Source: Ptiloglossa arizonensis (Eukaryota > Arthropoda > Insecta > Hymenoptera > Colletidae). Taken from it: a stretch of 64,000 bases of DNA. The stretch's first letter is position 1; the number at the start of each line of letters is the position of its first letter. The DNA is taken from the NCBI RefSeq assembly GCF_051014685.1, contig NC_135055.1, forward strand, positions 14,186,001 through 14,250,000, given 5' to 3'. The translations under genes were made by a program, and so were the position numbers. The notes beneath the pieces are model-generated. The model made no database searches and was not told where the DNA came from. It worked only from the letters and a program-made list of their open reading frames with translations. This document shows positions 1 through 13,084 of this stretch, in pieces.

Positions 1-1330
1 ATATCGCACTTACTCTCGAAATTGAAACGTTTGTACCAAACGGTAGGGAATGTCTTCGAATGCTCCGAGACTCCCCGAGATGCTGTTCTATCGATATGGT
101 ATCGATTGTGCAAAGTTCGATACTCGCGTAATTACAGTTACGAATCATTGGAAACGAAAGAAACGACGGAAATGTTCGACGAACGATCCGAACGTCGATG
201 ATGGTTAGCTGATCGATACTATTGGTCGTTGTCGTAACGAAATGTTTACTATTTTTTAAAGATCAATGGTTTTCGAATCATATATATTTAGGACTTATTA
301 CTTTGTCGCCTTCAAAATGATCAGAAATATACAAATTGTACAGCGAAGAATTACACTAGATAATTGAACTGTATAATTTATATTTTTCTTCTGTAATTTC
401 GATTATCCTACTCAAAAGAGAATATAAATTGTACAGTGAGAAATATAAAATAAAAGTGTAACGATGTGTTAAATGGTACAATAAAATGTTAGAATTCGAA
501 ATATATAATTTACCATATCAATTTACACCGTATTTTTCTATTTTATATTTCAACTCGCCTAAAGAACAATTCTTTTCGTTAATTTATAATATTCTTTTGT
601 AATTTAAATTATCCTACTCTGATCATTTTGGAGATGACCGAAAGTGGTTGCTCGATGCTTCATTCCCTATAATTAACAGCTTGTTGAGCTCATAGTCCGG
701 TGAATATTCTATAATAAATTGTTTCTAGTTTTTCAAATCGAAGGTGAAGATAATTCGTCCACGAGACTTGTTATTGTTACCAAATTGTTCCAAAGTTCGG
801 ATACTTATTTTCGTAACACACTGTACAATCGATCTAGCTCACTTCGTCGAATGATAATGCAAACATGCATATGATAAGCTTCGTGTGTCGATTGGCACTG
901 TACACATCTGCGCACTTCTGCATGCATAATTTAACGAAATTAATTTGTCCCCCCGCGTTGTGCATATCCGTGAAATTGTAACCGTTTACCGTTCCTCTAC
1001 CGCACACATAAGTGCAAATAATAATCGGTTATAATTTCGCAAATACCTCGTTGGAATTATTTTCTTTTCGATAAAGTAAGCGATGACGTTGCAATCTCTA
1101 CATTGAACACCCACTACATTCATTACGTTTCCTTTATTCAATTTCTGCGGCGTCTTTGGTCGAGCGAATTTTTAAATTTCGTTTAACGCGGGATTTCAAT
1201 AGAACGTTGTGATTCAAAGAGAATATCGAGAACATCGTTTTTACAATCTAATCGAATAGACTGTCACGGTTCTTTCGATAATACGTACAGATAATTTTTC
1301 AAACAACAACGCGACTAATCGTTACACTTT
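1..1330. other. Non-coding, no gene seen
   Basis: AT-rich sequence without a convincing open frame. The only structure I see is a loose inverted pair: a 13-base motif near 313-325 (tcaaaatgatcag) returns in reverse complement near 618-631. A direct match (ttatcctactc) occurs near 402-412 and 611-621. This could be a decayed foldback (MITE-like) element of about 320 bp, but the interior is not clearly palindromic. Confidence 0.4.
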
Positions 1331-1492
1331 TCGTTAAAATAATCAAGGTGAAAGATTCGTGCGATTTTTCGAATTACTTTCTACCTTTCAAGATCCAATT
1401 AATCATTATAGTCGTTAAAATAATCAAGGTGAAAAATTTGTACGAATTTTCGTATTATTTTGTACCTTTGGATTCCGATCGTACTTTTATTT
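1331..1492. repeat. 81-bp tandem duplication (2 copies)
   Basis: The motif tcgttaaaataatcaaggtg starts at 1331 and again at 1412, so the unit is 81 bp. The copies have diverged in their second halves but keep the order of motifs (gaattact, then tacctttc or tacctttg). Because 81 is a multiple of 3 the duplication keeps a frame open, which produces spurious ORFs on both strands. Confidence 0.8.
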
Positions 1493-3440
1493 CCGAATTT
1501 ACAGCAAGGACGGAGAATATAAATAACATAACTTCGTACGCTCGCGTAACGTGCGTTTTCGCATATTGGCGCGTTTGGACCGCATTGCATATTGACCGAA
1601 TCTGGAAAATTCATTTTGCACGGCAATGTACCGTGTATTTCCGATTTTCGTGTGGTTTTAACGCAATAATCCAATCCCGGTCAATAATAACTGGAACAAA
1701 CGTCCACTTCTGTCAGGAAAACGGACAATGCATTGAAACGTAACCTGCCGTTCTTGCGTATCTTCAAATTGTTTTTTTTCTTCTTTTTTTTTTGTAATCA
1801 TTTTCAAATACAAATATTCCATTTGTTGTATTAGAGGGCGGTTCTTCGATGGAGCAGCATATATTTCTGTTTAAAAATGATTCCTTTGTCGACAGATTTT
1901 AGCGAAACACAATGCACGTTTGAAAATGAAAAAAAAACATTTCAATTCACTGCAAATACGTATAAAAAAAAAATGTCACTGTGTGCCACGAACCACCCCC
2001 CGATGAAATATGTATTCTAAAAAATGGTACAGTGTTGAGAGTAATGGAAAAAAAAAAAAATTCAATGTCGTGGCGTGTAAAATTTGCGACACTTGGATAG
2101 CACTATCTCAGATGCGACGCTCCAATTTTATTTCGTTCGTTGTCTCCGAAGTTACTTTTCGTCTTTACGAAATAAAAATCTTCCAGAGAAATAACCAATA
2201 GAATGTTAGTTTTTACTGTAGACAGTATCTTATGAAACTCGCATTTTTACGATCACCGACCGCGACTGCTACTCACTACGTGCAACGGATTCGATGTTAC
2301 ACAAGGTGTCTCTAAGGAAACCAAGTGAAATGTATTACATATACCAAACGCTTGTTCCATTAAAAATACAATGGTTATAATTCGTAATTGACCTGACGGG
2401 CAATTTGTTCCATTCTTTGGATTTATTTCACGATGACGATGATATTTATATTCAAAGATCTACAAACACAAGCAATGTCTAAGAAACATTTTTTCGTTTT
2501 CGTACATCGTTCAATTTGAATATTACCCACCATGATCGAAAGTGTTCCAGATAAATTGCTCGTCATCATTAGTAAAAAATAAAACATACTCTATCGAATG
2601 TTTTATAATACACATATTCAATTGTACGAATATATAAAAGTTTCGAATATTACTATTAACTGAACGTTGAAGATCGAACGCGAACACAAAGATTCGAGAT
2701 TGCGAATAATATCATTTTCTCTACAATAGTTTCATTTTCTGAATGTACACGTCGAGCCTCATTTGTGTCGCGAATCTATCGACTAGAATCGAGTTATTTA
2801 CAGCTAAACATCGATACCTTTGGACAGACGTGTTGTTCTCGGTTGTAAATTTTTCAGAAGCAGGCTGTGTTTCACGAGCACCTTTTACCAGCTAAATTCG
2901 CACTTCTAATACTGTATATACCCTCTACTTTCCTCGTTCAGCGCGGAATATCGCTTGTTTACGACGTTAATGGAAATTTCCAATTAGTTTGTGCCCCTAT
3001 TAAATAGAACGTACGTATCGCGCTGACGTTGCCCGACACTACTGTAATAATCCACTCGCGCATTGCCTTCTTAAACGTTTCCGTTTCATTTGCAAATAGT
3101 CACGAAGGATTGGTTTCCTTCGCCCCGAAGGCGTGCTCTCGTGGAAGCAACGGAAATTTAAGTTCCACCCCATTATCGGTTACTTCCGATATCTCGTTGG
3201 CGCCTCCATTGTTATGGCGACTATCGTTGCTATTATTACCGCCCCTAATATCGGAGAAATCTCCTTTCGTTGATCCATCGAGTTCGACTCAACCGACAGC
3301 ACCGAGACGAGTCCAACCCTCCTCAGCGATCGTTTCGATTGAAGATATATAATTATACAGAGTGCTCCGCGCAGCTGGTCGATTCGAACGCTTTAAGGTC
3401 AAATTTCTAACCATACAACCGTATTTCAACGTGTCTCGCC
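1493..3440. other. Non-coding, no gene seen
   Basis: AT-rich with homopolymer runs (T-rich at about 1771-1793, A-rich near 1930, 1970 and 2047). A slightly GC-richer stretch at about 3020-3350 has open frames on both strands, but these lack splice signals, a convincing start or any family motif. Confidence 0.4.
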
Positions 3441-3449
3441 ATACAGACG

Positions 3450-3898
3450 GACGTAATACAACTTGTCGGGTCATACACGGGGGTCCTACCACTTGTACGA
3501 CCATGCACAGTGGTCTATGGTCAGACAAGTAGAATGGCCCCTGTCTATGACCGGACAAGTAGTAACATTCTCGTACGTGGTCAGAAAAGTAGTATGGCCC
3601 CTGTCGGTGATCAGACAAGTGGTATTAACCTTGTCCCTGGTCAGACAAGTAGTATTATTCGTGCCTGTGGTCAGACAAGTAGTATTATTCGTGTCTGTCG
3701 TCAGACAAGTAGTATTATCCTTGTCCATGGTCAGGCAAGTAGTATTATCCTTGCCCATGATCAAACAAGTAGTATTATCCGTGTCTGTGGTCAGACCAGT
3801 ACTATTATCCTTGTTCGTGGTCATACAAGTAGTATTAGCCTTGTTCATGGTCAGACAAGTAGTATTATCGTTGTCCATGGTCAGACAAGTAGTATTTT
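3450..3898. repeat. 30-bp minisatellite with inverted leading units
   Basis: The core tcagacaagt recurs exactly every 30 bp at 3521, 3551 (as ccggacaagt), 3581, 3611, 3641, 3671, 3701, 3731, 3761, 3791, 3821, 3851 and 3881, about 13 units. Before 3510 about two further units lie in the opposite orientation (acttgtcgggtcatac and acttgtacgaccat are reverse complements of the unit), so the array begins with an inversion junction near 3505-3515. The unit has no stop codon in several frames, so overlapping ORFs of 130-154 codons run through it on both strands. These are by-products of the repeat. Confidence 0.93.
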
Positions 3899-4480
3899 GA
3901 AAAGAAAAGTAATTTTTAATTCTTCAACCTTTCAACGTATCGTTTCTTGGTACTCGAACGTTATTTTTGTTTAAATATTAGGGTTTAGTATCTTTGGAGG
4001 AAAGTACAGTTCGTAGAGAGTGACGAAAAATATTCAATTTGTTCGATCGAATGACTTGTTCAAAGGAAGATTCTTCATGAAAGAATTATTTTTTCTGTAA
4101 AAAGAAAATGTTTCTAATTATGGAAAAATTCCAACAGCTGCGTCACTCTGAGCACGTAGACACCTTAATGTAGACGAATTAACTTTCGCAATGTCTTGAC
4201 TCTCCGTTCTACTCGTTCCGGGGTCCCATGGCCCCTCTCAAGCTTCGCAACTTTATCAACACGAATACACACGTACGCGTACAAGATCACACATTTCTCG
4301 AAACAGTATACCATAGCACGGTTCCGCGTGTTCGTGTCCAAAGAAGAGCGAAAAAAAAAACAAAAACAAATAAAGAATCTTAATTAATACGAATCTCTTA
4401 CTAATTCACAGCCGACGACCGTTGCTCAGACCTTGTCTCCATTCACGAATTCTATAAAGTGGAAGTGTCAAAATTAGGTG
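3899..4480. other. Non-coding, no gene seen
   Basis: AT-rich flank between the 30-bp minisatellite and the GC-rich block that follows. No repeats or exon signals noticed. Confidence 0.4.
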
Positions 4481-4783
4481 CTCCTGGTGTCCATTCATCG
4501 CGAACAAAACACTCGTCCCCGAGTGTCTCTCTACTGACGTTTAGCAACGAGAATCATGGCGGGCACAAGGATCGGAGGATTCGTGGAACTGCAGCCGTGT
4601 ACGCGTGATTGAGCACCGAAAGCTTAAGGGTGGCGTCGGCGCGCGAGATTCGAGGGATGAAAATTCGCTTCGCTGGAAAATATGCATCTTGATAGCAGGA
4701 GTCGGTGCATCGCTCCGGCCAATTAGTAACCATCTCGTTCTGCACGGCGTTGGATCTTGTATATTCACGGAGCGTAATTTCTC

Positions 4784-5239
4784 ATGGTCTGCACAGCCGG
4801 TGTATTTCTCGGCTGGGAATCTCTGCAGAGACTTCCGCCAGGAGAAGACGTCTTCTCGTTCCTCCTTTCCAGGAGAAATGTCCGCGGGCCGCGTATTCGT
4901 CTAGACAAATTCCCTCCGACGTGGTTTCCCGAGGTAATGTTACATCCGTTGCGGAAACAGTCGCAGCATCCACTCCGTGATATCCTCGTTTCTCTTCTTC
5001 TTCTTCTTCTTCTCCGAATCGGGCAACCTTCGATACTATTCGTTGCATTATCATCGGAGAGCTCTCCAATTCGTGGAGACAAGTCCAGCACCTTTTTACG
5101 GTTTTATAGCGCCGTCTGTAACGCTGATCCAACGAGCGAGCCAGGTTGCACGGTCTCTGATGAAATTAGGGAAACGGCCATTGAGAGAGACCAGCTCGAT
5201 ATCATCGAGCTTCGGACCTCACGTTGTTCACGATTCTCG
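4784..5239 (+). CDS. Possible first coding exon (unidentified)
   Basis: An ATG at 4784 opens a frame that stays free of stops through 5308. A donor-like site (tcg|gtaagg) follows position 5239, which would give exactly 152 codons and a phase-0 intron. The surrounding 4.5-5.3 kb block is GC-richer than its flanks. The middle of the frame is a leucine run encoded by a TTC/CTT microsatellite at about 4992-5014, a warning that it may not be real. The last part (after the tag at about 5108, itself a weak acceptor) is hydrophilic and more protein-like. I recognise no domain. Other frames on both strands are also open here, as expected in a GC-rich block, so a non-coding explanation is more likely. 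Confidence 0.13.
4992..5014. repeat. TTC/CTT trinucleotide microsatellite
   Basis: About seven ttc units in a row. On the plus strand it reads as poly-Leu or poly-Phe in two frames, and on the minus strand as poly-Glu or poly-Arg, which inflates ORFs of this block. Confidence 0.9.
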
Positions 5240-5370
5240 GTAAGGTTCGTCATAGTGTCTCCGATTCTTCGAGAATCCTCGAGTCGAGCTTCTCGGGAAA
5301 TTTTCTAATTTTGTGACGCTCGTCTCTTTTCTAGTCAGGTTTGACAGTGCGAAGATGTTAGATTGTCATG
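5240..5370. other. End of GC-rich block
   Basis: Sequence between the donor-like site at 5240 and the 63-bp repeat. Nothing else seen. Confidence 0.3.
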
Positions 5371-5545
5371 TATTGTGAAATTAATTTTCTTCCGAGTAAC
5401 TTTCGACAGAGTGAACTTATTTATATTGTGAAGTATTGTGACATTAATTTCCTTCTGAGTAACTTTCGACAGAGTAAACGTATTTATATTGTGAACAATT
5501 GTGAAATTAATTTCGTTTTAAATGACTTTCGACAATTCAACAGAA
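5371..5545. repeat. 63-bp tandem repeat (about 2.8 copies)
   Basis: Copies start at 5371, 5434 and 5497, sharing attgtgaaattaattt, then gtaactttcgacagagt and tatttatattgtga. The period equals 21 codons, so an 82-codon ORF appears across it. The translation is just the repeated unit. Confidence 0.9.
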
Positions 5546-7914
5546 AACACAATTACAGATCACAACGAAGCAATTTAGACAAGCTGTATTTTCAACTAAC
5601 GATGCAATTTCTATGATCTGTATTTTCTATCTTTTTTTTAAAGAAATTATTTAAAAAGGAATAAGTTTATTAGGAGACTCAACGAAACGTCGAGACAAGT
5701 CGAGAACTCTAAACTTCCATCTTTTCAAATTTTAATTTTGGCTATTTTACCTCTCGCGTTAATGAAAGCATAAAAAAGGCATTTACCGCCTTCGAAAACA
5801 GCATTTAACCCACTATGGAAACTTAATCCCCAATTGCCTCTATTACTAAACAAAGTTAGGGGTAAATTCGTTCTCATTAAGCACACCACTTGATCTTAAA
5901 GGATTCAGCGGAAACGTAAATGTCGAATGTTTTATTTTCGGTTCGAGTAACATCCGTGAAATCGGGGAGGGGAACATGTTTATCGTTGTCAACAAAGGAA
6001 AAATAGAATTTAACATAAAAGGGGTTCGATGGAAACTTGAACCTCGGTACAACGTTTTTCGTCTTTGTTCGAGGCATTATTATAATATACATTTTGTCAT
6101 TACAGATGCAGCGTTTCATTATACAATCCCGAGTGGTGTGGATTTGAATTCCCAAGCGGTTTATCCCCCACTCTATTTGAGATACTAATTCCCCACGGCA
6201 CAATCTACTTATCCTACTTCATGTCAGGTCATTTAAACTGTCTAGCTAAAATCGAAATGTACAAATGAGCTTTAACGATACTTTGCTTTGAGAACGATTC
6301 TTTGTGCATCTAGAGTCAATAATGGCTCTAAATGTATTCATAATACGACGAAGTACCGATAGAATAAATGTAGAAAAGAATAATTCCTACAAACAATCGT
6401 AAGTACGTCATCGCGGATGTCGTTTTAGGATTTTTCGTAACAATAGTACCTCTTAAACGACAGACTAATTATTTTGAATATTTTTTAATTATTTTAAATC
6501 AACTTTGAGTCGATTTAGACGTTTCAATGGAGAATATATAATATTTTGCTACAGAAGGAAATTTTAGTATTTCAAACGATATAAATTGTCTGCCATGGAA
6601 ACAAAGCGAAATGTTCTATAATAGTTAAAAAATGTATAGATCGAAAATTATACGTTAACAATAGGTTGGATAATCTGGTTAAATTCTTTGTAAGCTGTGT
6701 TGGCGATTGTTGAAAAATGTAATTAAAATTGAATTTAATATCGAGAGAAATTAACATACTTTCGTTTGGACGAGTATTCTTATTAATTTGATAACGATAT
6801 CTTTGACATGTTTAACATTGGGAACAAGGCAAGAATTTAAAATAAATAACCGACAATCGACATTTCTTTCATTTCCTTCAATTTTTATATTTTTAATTTA
6901 ATATCAACAAGCCCGTAAATGTTCTCGAATGAAAAGAAAACGTTTTCTTTTGAATTTTTAGTATATCTCCAACAACTTATTACCATATTTCCTCTAAAAA
7001 AGTTAATTTCCATATTCTACTGTACTTGGATATTTCCTCTTCTCTTTCATTATTTTTTTGTGATTATGGTAATCAAATTTTCAAATTAGGAAGCTTCTAA
7101 AACCAAAAAATAATTATTAAAAATACCTATGCAAGGGATGTAAAAAAAAAAGTACTTTTGTAATACTTTTTTCAAATTTATCGTTTTTCCCATCACTGAT
7201 CAACATATTTCTTTCGACGCATAAGCATTCGTCAGTACAGTTTCTCAACGTAAAGGTTTCAAGTAAAATTTTATTTAAAAAATTTAACTTTTTTACCACT
7301 TAAAATAGTATTGTATTTCCCTGTCTCTTTCTTTCTCTTTCTCTCGAATTAATAAATTGTGGTATTACAATAATTTATCAAATTCCTTACCTAAGCAGTT
7401 TTTAAATTAAGAAATAATTTATCTCTCCAAACCACAACCGTGAATCTCCTTCTGTATTCTCATCTAGTGAATTTTCAACCTAGCAAGTTTCTAAATTAGG
7501 AAATAATTTCCCAACGCTTCCATTACACCGTTTGCAGAAGTATTCAGAATTAAGATTTTGGCAGACTATTTGCAGATTAAACTGCTAAATTAATCATACA
7601 ATTAATTAATCATACTGCACATAGGTAATTTTCCTTTTCAAAGAAACGCTACGATGGTTGTTGGTAAGAGTAAAAGTAATTCAACCGAGGAATATTCCAA
7701 GTATATTAATAAGATACAAAGAGAATAACAATTTAACTTCTACTTGCCTCTTTTCCATACAAAAACATAAATATAATTCTCTGCATCGAAAATGGTCAAA
7801 AAAAGAAACAATTCAAAACATTGTACAAGGTATCCCCTTCCATATTATATTTTCGTTGCAATTAATAAACCACGTATAGACCTATATCTCATTTCAACAA
7901 TCGCAACACTCATC
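5546..7914. other. AT-rich non-coding, no gene seen
   Basis: Long AT-rich stretch. A slightly GC-richer part at about 5870-6190 has open frames on both strands but no exon signals or recognisable product. No repeat array noticed. Confidence 0.45.
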
Positions 7915-8240
7915 CAAATATTCTACAAAAACCCAAAGAACACCCTCTATAATAAATTGCTTGATAGACGAAAAAAAAAAGAAACTCCTTCGTAATACCT
8001 CGAGCATTAACACTGACGACACTGATACAATAATTCCTCTCAGAACCTGTTCGACACATCGAGGGCCAAATAATTCTACACTTCCTTCCATCTACAAAAA
8101 ACCTAAGGGACACCCTGTATAATAAATTGCTCAACAGACGAAAAGAAGCAGCCCCTTTTAACCCCTCGAGCATTAACCCTTACGATATTAATACAATAAC
8201 AATTCCCGTCGCAGCCTCGTCCCGTTTCTTCGTTGCTGGA
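7915..8240. repeat. About 169-bp tandem duplication (2 copies)
   Basis: The string ctacaaaaa, a short gap, then cacccT(c/g)tataataaattgct appears at 7923 and again at 8092. Both copies continue with agacgaaaa, cctcgagcattaac and gatacaataa or aatacaataa. The second copy contains acaccctgtataat, the reverse complement of the acagggtgt motif that marks mobile-element ends elsewhere in the window. Confidence 0.85.
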
Positions 8241-8422
8241 AATTCATTTTGCAAACAATAGGAAACTACGCAACCTAAAATTCCCCCTTGACGCGCCATT
8301 TTCCCAAACTTGTAATTCACGGATCCCCCCACCACGATTTATCTCCCTCCAATGCCACACGTTCGTTCACCGGGCGGAGGGGGAGGGGTAGAATTCATTT
8401 TTCCGACTCCATGGTAAAAAGA

Positions 8423-8448
8423 TATATAGTACAGTAACGTAGCAGTCG
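8423..8448 (+). promoter_or_regulatory. Possible TATA/initiator pair
   Basis: TATATA at 8423-8428 is followed by gcagtc with its A at 8444. The spacing of about 21 bases is shorter than usual for insect TATA promoters (about 28-31), so this is weak. It is noted because a GC-rich block and an ATG exon candidate follow. Confidence 0.15.
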
Positions 8449-8620
8449 GTGCGTTAATTATGTTTATACGTCTATCTCGGGCTGGAAGGGCCCCCCTCCC
8501 CTACCCCCTATCCCCCCTGTTTGACGCGTGCGTAGACCAACCACGTGCCTCGCGTTCCAGCATCGACCAGCAGGCTTCGTTTCGCGTAAATGACAAGGGG
8601 GAGGCCACCCAGGCAAGAAT

Positions 8621-8710
8621 ATGAACACCATCGAAAAGGGAGCCCGGAGGTGGACAGGGTCGACGGATCCCGGAGAAAGAGAGAGAGTTATGCTCTGGAA
8701 CACAAACACG
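8621..8710 (+). CDS. Possible first coding exon (unidentified)
   Basis: An ATG at 8621, with A at -3 and an in-frame TGA upstream at 8591, opens 30 codons that end exactly at a consensus donor, acg|gtgagt, at 8710/8711 (phase 0). The peptide begins MNTIEKGARRWTGSTDPG and is hydrophilic, with no signal peptide or known motif. The block from 8480 to 9100 is GC- and C-rich, like the first-exon or promoter islands of insect genes. The frame continues past the donor for another 37 codons of proline-rich translation. The splice site is good, but a single donor is weak evidence, and no downstream exon could be linked. Confidence 0.25.
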
Positions 8711-9420
8711 GTGAGTTTCGTGACAATGGCCACTAGGCCGGCGTCGTCAACCGCCCCCCAGCCCCCACCCCCTTCTCTCGTCCCTTCCGCGCCCTTCAGC
8801 GATTCTCGATTCCGGGGTTAGTTTCGTGCCGTTCGTCGAGTTCCCCTTTTCATAACCCATCCGCAGGAAGGAACAGCTCGAGGAGAAATTGAGAGAAACG
8901 CGACCAAAAGTTGAACAAATTTTCTCGCAGTTTCCACTCCGTTTCGAGGGGTTGGACGCCTGACACCCTTTATTCTCGGTTTGTTTCTGGAGAGTTGCTT
9001 TGTCATTATCGTCGCCGTTGGTATCAAACGACACAATCGGAGAGACATTGATTCGACGGTGACGGATCCCTGTCCCGTTCGAATGGAATTATTCGGTCAT
9101 CGTTTCGGAACAATCATTACCGTTCCCGATACTTTTGTCCGAAACGTAACAGAATCTTTCGATGAGTTAACGAATTATTTCTTCGTTGTTTCTCGCGCGT
9201 GGAAAACAATTCCGGAGATGTCCGAGTGCCTCGTGTTTCCGTGTTCGTTACCGTTCGAGGCAATTCCCCGTGTCATTCGTGTAACAACTTTTCAAAGATA
9301 AAATCGAGGGATTTAATGTCCAAACGGACCGGTGAAATATTCCGAAAGCGTTCTTTCATCCGCGAGAACGATAACACTTCGTTCCCCCGAACGAGAACCG
9401 AAGTTATACTTTCCTTTTGC
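8711..9420. other. GC-rich block, no firm gene
   Basis: CpG-rich sequence with open frames on both strands up to about 106 codons, typical of stop-poor composition. If the exon at 8621 is real this would be the start of its intron. No further splice-bounded exon seen. Confidence 0.3.
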
Positions 9421-12400
9421 GATTAATTATTCGTACGAACGATGTTTCGTTCGTTCGAGACGAGCTCGGTTTAACACCGTCGACCCAGATAACGAGCTCG
9501 AACGTGAAGTTTCGAGAAACAGTCGAGACTCTGGAAACTCCTCGATAAAAGTCACTAAAGCGAGTCTAGTCGGACTTTTAACGAGGACGGTGGACAATTT
9601 TAGTTCGATTACGAATTTTTATTCTATACACAATGTTTCCCTTACGCGATTAAACGCGAAGAGTGACGTGCACGACCCCCTGAATTTTTATCGAGGCGAG
9701 AATCTGGACTTTTAACGAAGTTCTGTACCGTAATTATTTAAATTCGTCCCTTCGGCCAGCATTGCCGGGTTACGTTACGAATTACACGCGTTCACGATGT
9801 TTGTTCGTGAGACCCAGGTCCTCGAGAAAGATCTCTGCGACAAATCGGTGAAATCATCGAGTTCTTGGTCTTCGCCGTCTCCGCGGCTGGGGAAGAGGAG
9901 CGAATTTGTCAACTTCCTCGGAACAAAGTTCCAGTGACCGTGAAACAAACGAGACTGTCGTGAAAAATCTTTATGGTATCGCATCATTGCCCTCCCTAAG
10001 GCGTGTTGGGGGCTAGAGGGATTGATTCGGCGAACGGGAAACCGCTGGTTTCGTTTACATCGAAACGAGGGTGGAAACAAGCCTTCCACAGGATACCAGG
10101 ATATCCTTTTTACTCTTCTCGGCATTTCCAAGCGTATCTACGGGAGGATTTTAAATCGTAGCAAACAATAGAACTCGACGATACGCATTAAGAAATCTAC
10201 TTCCATTCGAAATTGATCGTTCCACGATAAATATCAAATAGGGGATGAAAATCGTGATACAGGGTAATACCAATTTCGAATATCTTAGATGCTAGAAATT
10301 GTTGTCTACCTTGAAATAACTTTTCGTATCTGCGGGGATTAAGGTGAATTATAATTTTAGCTTGTGTAAAATTAGTGTGTGTAAAAATCACGATGGGGGA
10401 ATCACGAGAAACGTAAAGTTTAAATTCGACGTGAAATAAATGCAAAATTTATCTTTCTTCGCGAAACGAATAATCTTGCGTAAACAAATTCGCGAGCTGT
10501 TGTATAGGTTCAGCGGTGATGTATTGAAATAATATAAAAAAATAATACAAGGTATACTGAAAGCAATATCCGAACCCCTGACTTTGAACCTGCTGTGTAT
10601 CAGTGTCTTATTTTTAGGACATGCCTATTCGATCGATGTTAAAATTGATTTCAGTATCGCGTAAATTTGATAAACGAACATTAATTCTGAAAAGAAAATA
10701 ACTCGGTATTTAATGTGCTGGTGTGTGAAACAGAAATACGAAATTGTTTCGTTTCCTGTCTCTCTCGTTTCAAATATTTATTTAACGTAAAAATTGTAAC
10801 AATGCGATACAAATCATACGCATAATAATAATCTGGAAGAATAATACTAATAAATGATCGTATTGATATATTTCTCTCTCCGTGGAGAGAAATGTATGCA
10901 ACTTGTTCGAATGTTTATTCAAACAATTCTAAGACAACAATCGCAAAGATACGTAGTCTGCAAGCTCCACGATCGTACCATTCCAACTAAGATCCTTTTT
11001 CCAAGTAAGGAATTTCACCTCGCGAATAGTATCTTTGCATAAATGGAGAGCCTTTCCTTTCTGTACGTGGAATAGTTTCATTCTTTCGGTTCCACGTTTC
11101 TCGTGCTCTTTCCTTTTCATGTTTTCCATCGCTTACCTTCGAACGTTACAAGGAAAATAACAAGTTCGATCCAACACTCGTTTGAATAAACTCAACACTG
11201 TAAATACAGTATTCACGGCACACCGAACACCAAACATACGTGAATTATAAGTAAATGATCAACACCGTGGATTTAATCGTAATAAATTCATCGTTCGTTC
11301 ACCAGTAATTAGAGTATCGCTAGTTGAACCGTCTCTTGAAAGCACTAGCAAGTTGAATAAATACTGAACGCTCGTTACGGATATTAAATTTTATATGCAA
11401 CATTGTTTCGATCCCTCCTGTTTAATTCCCTTTCCGAAATTTCTTGAGATACCCAATGTTGAGATCTTAGGTACACAGACAGAATAATTCAAAGGAGAAG
11501 AACACTGTAATAATAACGACGTATATTTATACAGAATTAAACCAAGGTACACGCTAATAACTCTGAGCCTCTAATTAATGCTTTATACCCTCACGTAATA
11601 ACACCTTGATTCTCTCAACTTGGTTCTGTGATCTCAACTCTCTTGATCCTCAGTCGAGTTGCATTTCTAAGCCCTCCTACACACATGTCACACATACGTG
11701 TCACGTGGCACCATACGTTCAGAATCTATTCACTCTTCTCTCGCGAGTACGATAGTCTTCGAGATCTTAAGGGGGTGCGAAAGAGAATGTTTAATGTGCT
11801 AAAACGTGAATAGCATTTCTTTCTTCCGATACGTAGAGTAGCGAAATTTAACAACCACGGGATCATATACTTATCTCGTTTTTAACGAATTACTGAATTT
11901 TCCTTACAAAATACTATACAAATTGGTTACCTGAATTATTGTCATTTTTTATTTTATAGCCAAAGTAACTTCTCGAAGTTACATATACATAATCACTTAA
12001 GTTCTTGCAATGAACGAATTTTCATACTTGTACACAATCGAGAATTAAACACTCTACTTTGAGACATTTAGATTTTGTTCCTATATATCCGAAAGGATTT
12101 ACCGCGGCTCCGCGATAACCCCGCCTACACAACCCCCACTTTCTCTCTCCTACCAATCGCATTGTTGCGCTTCCCTCTCCACCGAACATCGACCAATCGC
12201 CTCAACACTTCTCAAAGTGTGCAAAACGTCGTGTCAAGGACACTATTAAATTATCATCGTTCAACATATCATTAAGAAAAATGATAATCGACTCGTCTCT
12301 GTTATCAAAATCAACGAAAACGATTGTGAAACGAATTCAATTGTGAAATAATACAAAACAAACGCAACGAATACGTTTCGTCTGCGAATCTTGGGAAGTT

Positions 12401-13084
12401 TCCTGTTTTCATAAGAGAATGCCTTGCGGAAAATTTGGAAATGGAAAAATACAACGAACAACGACGAATAAATAATCGTCGCGAGATACTTGACTGTTCT
12501 ACGAATAAGTTCACCGCTCGAAATGGGAACGATAAGTAAAATGCTTTGGAAGGTACCATCAATTCTGGCAAAAAGTGTACGTATATTTTTGTCCAGGAAT
12601 TGTCTGTACCAAAGAAAGAAAGAGTATTTACAGGAATGCGTAGGAACGAGGTATCGTTTACAAAAAACAAGCATCTCAATGGGCAGTGAGAAAAACGGGG
12701 AAGTAGACAATCGTGCGACCAGTGGGCGTAAATGCGAGTTCTTCCCATAATCATGCTGCCTTGAATGGTTTTTTCTCGGGCTAACCATCTTTCATCCCAA
12801 CCATCCTTGATGCCGGAAGCATGTCGTCGTTCATAAGTTGGGGTCGCTACCTTAACTTTCACTTTACCGGGAACTTCTTCACATTTCACGCTGGGACACT
12901 TCTACGTTCTTCTCTTGGAAATAATTGATTCGGTATATTGCACTGTTTTTTTCCGGACGTTTGAAAACAAAGTGTACGTATAAAAGAAACACCGTACGAT
13001 CGTTGAGAGCGCTGAAATTGAATTGCATTTACCCGCTGTGGAATTAAAGTTGATACAATGGAAGGAGAAAAAGAAACGAACACA
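9421..13084. other. Non-coding, no gene seen
   Basis: Mixed sequence with several open frames, the longest on the minus strand at about 12.26-12.89 kb (175 and 192 codons, overlapping in different frames). Two long frames overlapping on one strand cannot both be read. Neither carries a recognisable motif, and both start from non-ATG codons or lack context. A short GC-rich patch lies near 12100-12135. No repeats or RNA genes recognised. Confidence 0.4.

Noticed and set aside
310..640. Foldback (MITE) element
   Set aside because: Only about 13 bases match in inverted orientation and no target duplication is evident, so it is noted but not called.
3450..3898. 30-bp regular repeat resembling a CRISPR array, and overlapping ORFs of 130-154 codons
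   Set aside because: There are no unique spacers between repeats, the context is eukaryotic, and the peptides are just the repeat read in different frames on both strands.
12261..12889. Minus-strand frames of 175 and 192 codons
   Set aside because: They overlap each other in different frames on one strand, lack motifs and have no splice or promoter support.
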